64,000 nt of DNA, taken from contig NC_058337.1 in the NCBI RefSeq assembly GCF_905475395.1, forward strand, positions 131,027,960 through 131,091,959. Reading direction: 5' to 3'. Made by a program: the position numbers and the translations under genes. Positions 1 to 11,459 of the stretch are shown in pieces; position 1 is the first letter of the stretch, and the number at the start of each line of letters is the position of its first letter. Source of the stretch: Chrysoperla carnea. Taxonomy: Eukaryota; Arthropoda; Insecta; Neuroptera; Chrysopidae. The notes beneath the pieces are model-generated. The model made no database searches and had not been told where the DNA came from. It saw nothing but the letters and a program-made list of their open reading frames with translations.

Positions 1-1091
1 ACCTTTTTATATTGAAAGAGCGATGGCGAACCTCGCTAAGCTTCAAGAGATCCATTTTTTTGGATAAGTTGGCCGAATTTAATCAGATATGCAAAACTTA
101 AAAATATATTAGAAACTACTGCGCAAATTTAGTATAATTTTTTGCTTGATCTATTAAAATCCGATTAATTTTTCCTGTGGTAGTCAAATTTCAATTATTT
201 ATTTATTTTAATAACTTCACCAAGTACAAAAAATCAATTTTTTTCAAAATGACTAAATTTGATCCAATACGTAAAGAAATTTTTGCTAAAGTGAACAAAT
301 GGAGATTGCTTCGTATTTCGTGTACTCAGATCCTCCCAAGTTTATTCTTATAGTATATTGACCCACTTATGCATTTTGCGTGGTTTTAGTGGTTTTCAGT
401 GACAGCAGTTATTTTAACAAATAAGAAAATTGATCTTTTTCGTTAAAGAAACAAAACGATTTTGCCAAAAAGATATGAATGCATAATAATGATAAAAGTT
501 TCAATTTCAATAAAAAGTATTTCGTTGATAGCTCGGTATGTTCGGTATGTTCGGTATGTAGGTATTATGGTACAATGAAAACCATTTACATAACAGCTAA
601 ATCAATTAGATTAAAACAAGTTTCAAAATCTCTTTCCAGTACTATAAATTTATTATAAATTATGCCGACAAAATATGTGTTATAATATTATATTACTAGG
701 GTTGCCCAATAAATAAAAAATTGTGAAGTGAAATTTATGTTTTGTAACCTACACTACAATTTGTACATACGTTTTCTTAATGTAGATTTTGAAAATGATA
801 TACTGTGATAAATGGATTATAAAGCCCCTTGAAATACCCATTTTCAGGCAAGGATTAGAAATTTAGCCTTAACCTTAGTTAATTACCGCCTGTCCTTTTT
901 ATCGAAGCTCTCAGCAAAAACTTCAAATATTAACGGATAAAACAAATTTTTTAAGTTTCCACCAAAACTTTCCACCCTTTCCCTCCAATTCTTGCCACTC
1001 TTGGCTCATGTCTACAATTCCTTTAGGGTAAATCCGGGCGTGGCAAATTGAATTTGAATAAATAAATCCAACAACTTTCTGCTATTGTGAA

Positions 1092-1363
1092 TTTTTATAC
1101 CATGTATATATGAAATATACATAGTATATTAAGTTTAGTCCCAAGTTTGTAACGCTTAAAAATAATGATGCTAGGAAAAAAATTGTGTCATAGGTGTTCA
1201 TAAAATCACCTAATTAGTCCATTTCCGGTTGTCCATCCGTCCGTCCGTCTGTGGACACGATAACTCAAAAACGAAAAAAGATATCGAGCTGAAATTTTTA
1301 CAGCGTACTCAGGACGTAAAAAGTGAGGTCAAGTTCGTAAATGAGCATCATAGGTCAATTGGG
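1092..1363 (+). mobile_element. Family A element, copy 1, truncated
   Basis: It starts with the family's left end (a T run, then ATACCATGTATA and the ATGTATAT/ATATACAT hairpin), passes through the variable CCGT microsatellite and stops at the internal caattggg block. The right half is missing. Confidence 0.8.
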
Positions 1364-1598
1364 AAAAGTAGAAAGTAGATGATTAGAAACTCAGAAAGTT
1401 AATACGAGAGGGCAGCATAGTGAAATTTCAATTTTGGTGGGAACGTTTGAACAGAATAAAATTATCGCAAAATTATGTTGCATACGTTGGATTATCGTAC
1501 AATTTTGTCACATAACGACACCTCTATGTTTGATCGTACGAAGTGTTAAATTATGTGATGTGTACGATAATTATGTGGTTTATGTGATTAGGTTTTAG

Positions 1599-1653
1599 AC
1601 AAGTGAACTAGAAGACAAACTATTAATAATAGTTTGTCTTCTAGATCACTTGT
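1599..1653. repeat. 26-bp hairpin
   Basis: Arms 1599-1624 and 1628-1653 are reverse complements with one mismatch and a 3-nt loop. The flank from about 1490 to 1570 holds a second, looser inverted repeat (ttatcgtac/gtacgataa), so this may be the core of a foldback MITE. Confidence 0.75.
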
Positions 1654-1945
1654 AGATAATAGTCTATTATCTTAATGTAAAGCTTACTAATCGTAGTACT
1701 TATTCAGTATATGTCAACAAACTACTAGCGAGAGGTCCAATATAAAATTATTTTCTTTATTAAATGAAAACAGTCTAAATAAAATTTGATTTAATTAGAG
1801 ACGTGTATATCTTTCAATATCAACGATTATACATAACTTACCATGACGTATATGACCGTTTAACTATATTATAGGAGTCGAGAGGCGAAAATCAGCTTGC
1901 CCCCCTCTGGTCAGTAAATAAAGTAAAATTTAATTTTTATGATTC

Positions 1946-2467
1946 TTTTTATATCTTGTATATATGTAATATATATCCAAGTATTCTAAGTTTAGTCCCA
2001 AGTTGGTAACGCTAATCCAGTTGTTTTAATTTAGTCCATTTCCGGCTGTCCGTTCGTCTGTGAACACGTTTACTCAAAAACAAAAAAAAAGATATCAAGT
2101 TGAAATTTTTACAGCGTGCTCAGGACGTAAAAAGTGAGGTCGAGTGCATAAATAAGCAACTTAGGTCAATTGGGTCTTGTTTCTATAGAACCCATCTTGT
2201 ATACCGTTAAAGATAGAACAAAAGTTTAAATGTAAAAAATGTTTCTTATAAAAAATAAACAACTTTTGTTTGAAACATTTTTTCGTAAACATCACTGTTT
2301 ACCCGTGAGAGCGCACATTATGCGTAAATTGTATACTAAGTATTATATGGGTATATCAGTTATATGTGTGAGACATATATGTATGTGTAATGTGACAGAG
2401 TAATCAATATTGTCTATACATGGTATTTCAACAATTAACTCAGTTAATTGTTTGTTTTCACTTGTTT
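1946..2467 (+). mobile_element. Family A element, copy 2, nearly full length
   Basis: Both ends are present: a degenerate left end, and a right end with the subterminal inverted repeat TATACATGGTAT, an AACAATT/AATTGTT-type stem-loop and the terminal cacttgttt. The CCGT microsatellite is reduced to about one unit. Confidence 0.85.
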
Positions 2468-3147
2468 TTAAAGGATTTAATAACGAACTACATCTGCTCT
2501 TTCTGAAGAAGATAAAGAGGTTGTTTTTAGAATAAGTACAGTTGAAGAAAATAAATTCTACTTCATTTCAATTTATTAACAATTACAAAGATATTTACGA
2601 TTTAAATGCTTGAAGTTTGTTAATCATTTTTGAACTACAGGGGAGTAAGTTGATGACAGCTTTAGGATTAAACCAAAATATGAGAAAGACGTTATTATTT
2701 GGGAAACCCTAGTTTTTTAGTACCTACATATATTGACTACTTTATAATCAGAAAGTGAAAGTATTGTTTAATTCATAGTTATTAAGTATTTGTATACTTT
2801 TATTAAAATCATCATCTTTTATTATATCTTTGTATGTATGTATTTGGGGACAGTAGCCAGGCGGCGAACCCGCTGAACGTTTGGGCTAACTAGTGAATCA
2901 CAGCCATATTGTAGGGACTGTCACAGCGAGAAAGAAGAAGAAAAAGAAACTATGTCTCATCTTCCCTGTAACTTTTTTGCTCTTGTTATGAGAAGATTGG
3001 CTCGCTTGAGTCAGCCTTTCTTTCTCCAATCTAAGGGCCGTTGGCATCAAAGCACTCTTACTGTTTTTAAACAGTTACAAATGGTTGATTGATGTTATTT
3101 AGAATATTATCTTTAATTATTAATTTATTGTATTTATTTTGTTTCAG

Positions 3148-6100
3148 CCGAATACGTCATACCATGTAACAAATCGGATCCAGATATTAATGCATGTATA
3201 TTAGGTTCATTTAATCATTTGCGGCCATATTTAATACGTGGAATACCTGATATACAAGTACCAAGTATTGAACCAATGATCATACCACGCTTAGTTATGG
3301 AGAATAATGCTGGAGCTGTTCGTGTGAAAGCATTATTTGTAAATAATACAATTTTTGGATCCAGTAATTATACAATACAAAGTTTAAAGTAAGTAAAAAT
3401 ATTTTCTAAATATATATAAGCAAAATACCACTCACTGACTGGCTAATTCATCTACGTCAATCTTCGGCGGGAAAGCGTCCTTTTCTAGATACTGGATGTT
3501 GAATTTTTGGAAAAATGGAATATTTTTGTGAATATAGCATAAACACCCGCTTAGAAAAATTGGAAACTGAACAGTATGGTCTTAGGATTCTTCTAAAGTT
3601 TATGGTGATAAATTACGCAAACCAGCGATAGAGATAAGCCCCATACAATGTTGTACAATGTCCCATGCTTGTAGCAATTGTGCCAGATTTCCAATTTTTC
3701 TAAGCAGGCGTAATTTGTCAACAGTCACAGTAATATCCTTTTTTTCTAAAATTTCTACTCGATGTATCTACAAAAACAAAAGGTCGTTTTCCTGGCTATA
3801 AATATTGGAAATTATCATTATTTTAACGTTTTATACCATTTGATGAAGTTCTGCTAGGACCACGCTGTACATATCACACAAAATAATATAAAATAAAATT
3901 TAAAAGAAAAAAAAAAGTTAAATTAAATTAAAAGGAATGATATATCATATATAACTTGTAATTTAAGATTAAAGTTCGGACATTCTCAGTGAAAAACCCT
4001 TTTCAGACATTAAAAATTGTAAAGAGTTTCAATAGTACCTAGCCCTTGGCTCTAATAATATCGAGGGACCCTATATAACACCGAAACTCATCATTTTCCA
4101 CATAGATTCCTAAAGCGGAAAATTTTTGAATTCACTTATATTATTTTTGCTAATTTAAATTAATTATTCTACTTTATCCCTTGGACGGACCTAGTAAAGG
4201 TTTAATTTATTTCTGACTTAAATTCAAAAAGTTTTATTTTATTTATTATTCTTTATATGAATGGTATATAGTATACCTTTTTAAGTTCAAGGTTAATGAT
4301 ACCATTTTAAATTCAATACACTTAAGTGAAATTGTCATTTTACTTTCTTTACTTTCACTTTCATTATCAATGTCAGTGTATTATAATAACAAATAAAATG
4401 CATATAAAAATATTTCACATAAAATATTTTTAATACCTACATTTTATTAGGTTGCAATTTTTATTCCGTTTATAAAAATTTTAATTCTTCTCTATTTAAT
4501 TCTCATTTTACAACTATACAACCAAAAAAAAGCGTGTTGTTTAGTCAACACAGTCAGTGGAAGATGTTTGCGCTACTCCTGCATAGTTAATTTTCTTTCT
4601 TTTGACCGTCGTGATTTATTAGAATTACTAATTACATCGACATAAATTTTTAGGTCACTGCCCAATAGATACTTTTAATTTTAATGCTTATAATATTATT
4701 TAATTATTATTATAAATATTTCTTCACGGCAATTCAATTATTTCAAACCTCCATTAAAATTAAAGGTTTTTTTTACTGATTTGAAATAAAATATACTTAC
4801 AGGGTGTCTCAAAAAAGATAATACCTTATTTGGATTGAGAGATTGTAAAAATCGAGACTCCATGGTTTACTCGCGAATATTGCGCTTATACTACACTTTA
4901 GATTAGTGAAAATACAAAGTGGAAAATGAAAATCGGGGAAGGGATTTTTTGGTTGAGTATCCATAAACTATATGGCTCAATTCCAACTTCTTTGGGACTT
5001 ACCCACCCTCCATGTAGCCTACCATAGCCTTTACTATGATTCCCCCTCGCATAGAAGGTAGTTTTTTTTATTATGAAGTCAAGAAGAAATTTTGTATTTT
5101 CTGTTCGTAAAATATAAAAGTATACAATATTTGAAATTAAATATCCATATACCGCAACTAAAGCGGCAAATTATTGTCATTGTGTAAAAAAAAAGTATCA
5201 AGAAAATTACGTAGCTTGACTTCATTGTCAACCCCTTCTCCCCTTTGAACTAATCTCCTTCCTCTCTTCACCGATCCACGTGGTTTATGGATGCTCCCAA
5301 ATATAGCATCTATCCCTAATAATAAGTCTGAGTCTTTTACTCAAATAAGTGCTCCATTCCATTCTTTTAAGTGAACATTAAAGGTTAGTACAACGTGAAC
5401 CGTTGAAATTCTTCTAAAGCGCACATAATTTGCATTTCACCAGTTTATCTAAACGCCCTGTACACGTAAATGTATGTTTAAAAATCGTGAAGTACATTTG
5501 CACAATAAAAATATCTTTTTTTTTAAATAAAAATATTATTTATTGAGAATTTTTTTCCAAAAGAATTATTATACAAGTCATTATTATATAATTAAAAACG
5601 GTTGCAAAATAACAGAACTATTTAAGTATTATGACTATAATTCGCAGCAATAATCAATTGCATAGGTTTGTGTTTATAGGCGTATTGATAATTAACATCG
5701 TACGTATAGAAAAATAAAAGAAACATAAAATATTATACTACAAAAAAATATTTTCTTTTACAGTATTGAAAGGTTGTTAGAATAATTGATACTATAGTCG
5801 ATTCATAAAATTCTTCTAAATTTACCTAAAGTAAATTCCATCAACATTTATTATTTGAAAGTAATCCGGCTGTTGTATAGTCAACTGTGTAGTCAACTAG
5901 GCAATTTGTACGACGTAAATATAACAAAATGCTCTAAAAATATCGTAAACTAGGCAATTTGTATGACATAAATGTATTAAAATGGTCTAAAACTATCGTA
6001 AAGCGTCAAAAACCAATGTTTTTTTATGTTTAATGATAAAGACTTTTTTGAAGCTCATTCACCGATTAATTTTTGTACAATTAACATTATTGTGAGTTCT

Positions 6101-9095
6101 TCGCCATAAGGTACTGTGTTAAAAATAACAATTTTAAAATGAAATAATTCAAAATTTTTGTGATCAAAGGAACTTTGTACTATTATTTACCGCAAAAAAA
6201 TGAACATTCACCGTACTTACTCAAACAGCCGAGCTACTTTAATTTAAAATTAATAAAAAAAGAAGCCTTTAGGCTTGACAGAATCTTTTATTAGCTATTT
6301 TCTTGTAACAGCACATACAGAGAGGCGTTCTACCTAAAAGGGACGAGTTGTTCTCAAAAAGAACACAGAAAACCTTTAGATTACGGTACTCCTCTTGGTA
6401 CCTATTACGAATATTATTAATAAAAAATTATTATTTAAAATAAAAATGTTTTTTCACTTGAATAAATAAGTAACATTGTAATATTGATAAGTTATTATTT
6501 TACGATACTTAATATATTATTATTTAGAAATGTCTTAATTTTAATAAAAGAAAACTTGTTTCTGGAAAGAAAATATATATTATTTTTGAATTTCACTTTA
6601 TGTTCTGCTGAATTTTATGACTCTGGTACTAATAATTAATTGTTAGTTTTATAACGAACATAGGAGTCAGATTATTGACCTAATAGATATAGTACGGCAA
6701 ATGGCAGTAAAAATTCTCTTTTCTTGATTTTGCCATCCAATATAAAAGTGGTATAAAGTGCACTTATAAGTCATAGCCAGGCGTCCTATATTTCACGGTG
6801 GCCGCTTTTTGCTCTAATATATCTTTTCCATGTCCAATTCTTCAGAAAAATGGAAAGTTTGAATCTCGAAACATGCAAAAATACTCTTAGCTCACATTTT
6901 GAAAGTATAGCGGAGAGAGAAAAAGGAATTGTTTTTAGTCAACTTTAAAATTTCGAAGAAAAAATATGTATTCCCTGAGTTTATAAAGGTTAATAAAAAA
7001 TTAAATAAAAACACTTTTTTAAGATGAAGCTTTTATTAGTAGTAGTCAATTTATAATTTTGTAGTAGTCAATCATTCATGACTATTCGTAAAAGCTTGAG
7101 AAGTTCCGAATCATTGTTGATATTTTATATTGAGCTACTCAAGCTTTTACGAATAGTCACATATGAGTGATTCCTACAAAATTATTTTCTACTTTTAGGT
7201 CCAATAAAAGCTTATCCTTTAAAAAGTATGTTATATTTAAAAACCAAAAAAACATGTATGTCAAATACGGTGGAAGTGATGGGAAAACCATGTCATTACC
7301 ATAAAAATGCATTGTCATTCAAACTAAACGTGTATACAAAATTTCAGCTCAATCGGATGAAGACATCTGCTTCAAAATTGAGTTGCAAGATTTGACCCGA
7401 ACATAGTACATTGCAAGTTAAATACACACATACATTGCAAGTTAAATACAAACTTGTAAAAATACTTGCCTGACATTAGTTAATAAGTTAAACTCGATTA
7501 AGGCTTTCTGATACCCGAAATGTTCTTAAAAAGATATTTCACGTGTCTATATATTCGGCGAAAATATGACTAAAAAGAATAAAACAAGCTTAATTATATC
7601 CACAATGTCAAAATAAAATATGTTTTTGTTTCAGCGCTGATATTGATACTTGGAGAATAAATATAATATTATCGTTGCCACGAATTGAAGTTAAAGGCAA
7701 ATATGAAGTAATTGGTCAAATTCTCTTATTCCCTGTACGGTCTAAAGGTGACTTTTGGGCAGCATTTGGTATGTATAATATATATTTACAAATAATTTCG
7801 CCCAGGTTACAATTTTGATTGAAATAGTTTTTTTCAATCAAAGCTAGTTTTCATTGCTTATTTTTATGAGCCCCAGAATATCTGATCAACCCAAGGACTC
7901 AAGTCTTTCCTGAAATTATCGGGAATGTCATAGAAAATGTAAATCGCTGATTCCACCAACTTTTTAATCAATTAAAATTGATAAAACAAATTTTCAAATT
8001 TATTTTATGAATGTTTAAAATTTCTATAATGATACAAATTTTTGGGTAAATCAGGCCAGGATTTCTATTCTGATTTGATCTTTATATGTATTTCAATAAT
8101 TTTAATTTATCGTAGGTGATGTCAGCGCCAAAGTGGAACTATTTGGAAAAATTGTAAAGAATAAAGAAAATGTACGGTTTATGAAAATTGATAATTTACT
8201 CGTTGATTTTAAATTACAAAAATCGAAATTTAAAATTCGAGATCAAGTTAACCACGCAAACGTTATTGGTAAGTTCAATAAATATTATCTGAAAATAGTT
8301 TAATCAATTTCAAAAACTTTCGCAAAAGAACTCAAACCTGGGCACAGTGTTTCATACAAAGAAGATTTATCTTTCCTTATAATTAAAGGGATAAATATCT
8401 GAAAGAAAAGTCTACAAAAACTTTTTTATCATCAAATTTCATTAAATTTTGATAAGTACATATTTTTCAAGACATTGCAAAAAGGATTGAATTTGATAGA
8501 TTTACTGATGTTATTTTAACTTTAATATTATGGTAAATGGGACTTGCAACCCCGCACAAGAATACCCCCGCACTAGGTAAAACGTAAAACAAGAAGTGGA
8601 TTCGTTTTGAGTAATTCCAATTTAGACTACCAGATAGCAATACTTTTACTTACATATTTGAATATTCAAATTCAAATCAGATAAACCCCGCCAACTGGCG
8701 ATAATAATACGTACTAAATAAAACAGACGTTAAAAGACGATTATTTCTTATTTTTTTTCTTATTTTAACAGTTCTTAGTAATTAAATCATTATATAAACC
8801 CGATTATTGATGATGTTAGATACTATCTAATCTTAAATAATTAATTTGCAGATTCAAGTTTTGAATTTCTGTTATAAAAAAATTTAGAGTGTACTGTAAA
8901 ATTGCAATGTACTAATTTAATTAATATCTATCTATTTTAGGTCAAGCAATGAACCAATTTCTAAATCAAAATGCCAATGAAATTATCCAAGAAATGAAAC
9001 CAGCAGCGTCTGCAAGTATATCCAGATATTTTAAAGCATTCTTAAACAGTGCATTCTTAAAAATTCCATTAGAAGTTTGGTTACATGGTGCCTAA
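3148..9095 (+). CDS. Takeout/juvenile hormone binding (JHBP) family protein, 5' exon not found
   Basis: Four exons join in frame: 3148-3388, 7635-7768, 8116-8268 and 8941-9095 (stop TAA 9093-9095), giving 227 codons including the stop. Each intron starts GT(A/T)AGT-like or GTATGT and ends in AG. The protein begins just before the family's conserved N-terminal cysteine pair (PCNKSDPDINAC), followed by the LIRGIPDIQVPSIEP region typical of takeout proteins, and runs through the JHBP fold to a C-terminal amphipathic helix. Members are secreted carriers of hydrophobic ligands, linked to feeding, circadian output or hormone binding. The family is usually about 240-260 residues, so only roughly 20-25 residues, the signal peptide, should be missing. 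Exon 3148 starts in phase 1. The first visible intron is 4.2 kb and full of repeats. Family assignment is firm; the ligand cannot be told. Confidence 0.92.
4951..5302. mobile_element. Candidate MITE in takeout intron 1
   Basis: The left end reads gagtatccataaac and the right end gtttatggatgctccc, which are reverse complements with one mismatch over about 14 bp. A wider, weaker pair (tacagggtgtctc near 4800 and acgccctgtac near 5453) may bound an enclosing element. I could not settle a target duplication or a superfamily. Confidence 0.5.
5895..6000 (+). repeat. 53-bp unit repeated twice, copy 1 of 2 loci
   Basis: Units 5895-5947 and 5948-6000 both start aactaggcaatttgta and end in a ctaaaa..tatcgta block. 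The same two-unit arrangement recurs at 59394-59499, and both are preceded by a related sequence (aatccggctgt / agtccggccgt), so the pair belongs to a larger dispersed element. Confidence 0.85.
7027..7213. mobile_element. Foldback element in takeout intron 1
   Basis: The outer ends (aagcttttatt and aataaaagctt) are inverted repeats. Inside, 7054-7102 and 7138-7182 are long inverted arms sharing the core gactattcgtaaaagcttga. The whole 187 bp could fold into one hairpin. No coding capacity. Confidence 0.7.
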
Positions 9096-9180
9096 ATTAT
9101 TCCCTTTATTTTTTATGTCCAGTATTAAACCAAAGTACAATATTATTTTGAAAAGACAAAAAAAAATATATTTTTTTGAA

Positions 9181-9186
9181 AATAAA
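9181..9186 (+). terminator. Polyadenylation signal of the takeout-like gene
   Basis: AATAAA lies 86 nt after the stop codon, a normal distance for an insect 3' UTR. Confidence 0.65.
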
Positions 9187-11442
9187 GACACATAAAAAAT
9201 GGGTATGTAATTGCGTGTACCATAAATCACGCGAAAAACAAAGTGGAAAAATATACCACTTCGCTCTAAAATTAACGCTACTCTTCATTAATAATAATAA
9301 TTATAATTTCATCTCATAGTTATTACACGACGTACATAGGCAAATTTATTGATCGTTTTCAAAGTTTTATCATTAATGTAATAATATTGCCTATATTTTT
9401 AATAAATGGGGATTATTTTTTATAGTATGAAGATAGTGCTAACTCTGTTGCTAAGATCTAAGTATTAAGTAACCTAACCTAAAAATTAATTCAATTGCTT
9501 ATTATTCGAATACCATACCTATTTGTTTATGTGTCTTGATAAAAATCATTCACGAAAAAAGTTAATAAACAAAAAAGAATTACGCCCAAAAATAATGTTC
9601 GATTTTGTACCAATTCAGCGAAAAAGTAGAAATTTCTCGTACGTTGCATTGAATTTTGTACTATATTAAATATGTTATTTATAAGATTTTTGTACTGATT
9701 AATTATTGGCAGAATTAACACTTTTTTTTTTATAAAAAACTTATATGATTTAGTTTTTATTGAATTTAGAACCTAGAAGTCCAAGATTTTGATTTAACTA
9801 AACGAATAAACCGATTTAGAGCCGGTTCAGTTTGGAGAAAGCAGAACACTTTTTTTACTATGACCCTTATTTAAGATAATCATCCTTACCTGTATCCTCC
9901 ACACTCTAACTAAACGCATCTAGGAAGGGGTAATTGGGGGCAATAAATAGTCCCTTCCAGAAAATTAGAAAGCAAAATATTTTGGAGAAAAATGAAAGGA
10001 CATGAAATAAAATGATGAATATAATGAAAATATTTGTACTTAATTTATTTAGTTCGTACACAATTTTAGTAACGTAAAAAATTATTCCTCCATGATCAAA
10101 ATAACAATTTTTTTTTCATTATTTTTATAATTTTAGTTAAAAGTAGTCCTTATCAATAATTGTATTTACAAAAAAACAAAATTTTCATCGGATGTAAGTT
10201 AAACATGTGGAGAAAATTTAAAATTATGTCTCTTGGGTTCTATTTGAATCGAAAACCAAAGTGTTAAACAAATTCATCTGTAATACAGGAACACCATCGA
10301 AAAAAATAACAGACAATTCACGATTGCATCCAGAACACTCAATTTAAGTGTCTCCCCTTTATAAGCAGGGGGGTACTGCCATCTTGATAAGCGATATTGG
10401 ATAGTACTCCTGTCATAACAAAGATTTTAGAGGATAGTATCCTTCTCTCAGTTCTTCTTTTCTAATCTTAGAATTACCCAATATAAAATGGACCCAAGAT
10501 TAAATATACCACTGTTTTCCGTAAAAAGGTGAGTAACAGAAACTTAATTTCCCCCCCCCCCCATACTTAAATTTCATCCAATATTCAAGCGAGTTTGTAA
10601 ACATTTGCAAAAAATTTAAGTGAGATAACGCCTGATAGATTTTTAAACAGAAACGATCGGCAACGCTACCTGTGTCTAGATTGTGTAATTAAGCATTTAT
10701 TCAACAAGATTTATTAATGTTGTTAGTGAGGTGGTAACGCCCTTGGTAGGTAACGCCTGAAAAAAACTCATCCAAAGTATTTACACACTTCTAAAATCAT
10801 CAAAACATGATTAGCTGTTGGTATCTATGGTAACTATCAAAATAGTTGTAATTTTTAACCCCCGACATAAGAGAGGGGTATTATTATAATTTTAACGTGT
10901 CAGTGTATCTGTATGTCTGTCGATAGCATCGTAGCTCCTAAACGGATAATTCGATTTTGGTTTTTGCAGTAAGTTGATTTTAAATACATTAGGAAAATCA
11001 CTAATGCAATCAAGAAGTTAATATTGCTCAATATTTGTACAATCCTCTATTTTGATAGTATAAATATTGTCTCAAAAGTCATCTAAGGTCGGTCACGTGT
11101 CAGCGACCTTAGACATTCAAGGGCATAGGTCGCAAAAATTAGTTTTTTGAAAGTATAAAAGGAAACGAGATATTCTCCAAAAAACCTTGCGATCTTTGAC
11201 CTTGAATATCTAATGACGCTGACACGTGACTATATGTGAATTGAAACATCATTTATACTTCCCAAATAAAGGTTTGTACAAATATTTAGCTTATTTCGTT
11301 AGATTCCGAGGTGAAATCCTAAGATGATTGAACAAATATATCATTATGTTTAAATAATCACACTGTAATTTTTCACAAATATTTATAAACAATCTCAATG
11401 TCAATATCTCCCCCCTTTTTTAACAATTATAATTTGATTTTT
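9187..11442. other. Convergent intergenic region between the takeout-like and GABP-beta genes
   Basis: No gene seen. At 9369-9391 there is a half copy of the palindromic sequence that is complete at 30093-30177. At about 10870-11000 there is a dispersed insect-type repeat (gcatcgtagctcctaaacgg), followed by the foldback at 11026-11290. Small open frames near 9106-9721 have no recognisable features. Confidence 0.6.
11026..11290. repeat. Foldback repeat, about 265 bp
   Basis: The left arm near 11026-11136 (ggtcacgtgtcagcg, tttgtacaa) and the right arm near 11186-11290 (cgctgacacgtgac, ttgtacaaa) are imperfect reverse complements along their whole length, with a spacer of about 50 bp. It has the form of a MITE and follows the gcatcgtagctcc repeat directly. 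Confidence 0.65.
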
Positions 11443-11459
11443 TTTATTTATTATTTATT
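11443..11459 (-). terminator. Overlapping polyadenylation signals of the GABP-beta gene
   Basis: On the minus strand three AATAAA hexamers (11459-11454, 11452-11447, 11448-11443) start 1 nt after the stop codon. If used, the 3' UTR would be very short. Confidence 0.5.

Larger units (their letters stand above)
1..3147. other. Gene-free 5' flank (or first intron) of the takeout-like gene
   Basis: No convincing coding exon is visible. The stretch holds two copies of repeat family A, a 26-bp hairpin and, near 536-560, a three-fold 9-bp direct repeat (tatgttcgg). The missing signal-peptide exon of the downstream gene must end one base into a codon; I looked for an ATG, a hydrophobic run and a donor in that phase and found none convincing, so it may lie before position 1. 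Confidence 0.6.

Noticed and set aside
490..537. ATG followed by a moderately hydrophobic run and a GTATGT donor, as first exon of the takeout-like gene
   Set aside because: The splice phase does not match exon 3148 (two bases left over instead of one) and the peptide is too short and weak for a signal sequence.
1947..2100. Family A as a Helitron of the classical type
   Set aside because: Its ends lack the TC start and CTRR finish; the asymmetric repeats and T^T insertion fit the Helentron branch better.
2820..3075. Possible SINE or small RNA gene on the minus strand (B-box-like ggttcgccgcc, tail of tacata units)
   Set aside because: No A box at proper spacing, no tRNA fold and no second copy in the window to define ends.
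9468..9482. Telomere-type repeat (cctaacctaa)
   Set aside because: Only about two units, not an array.
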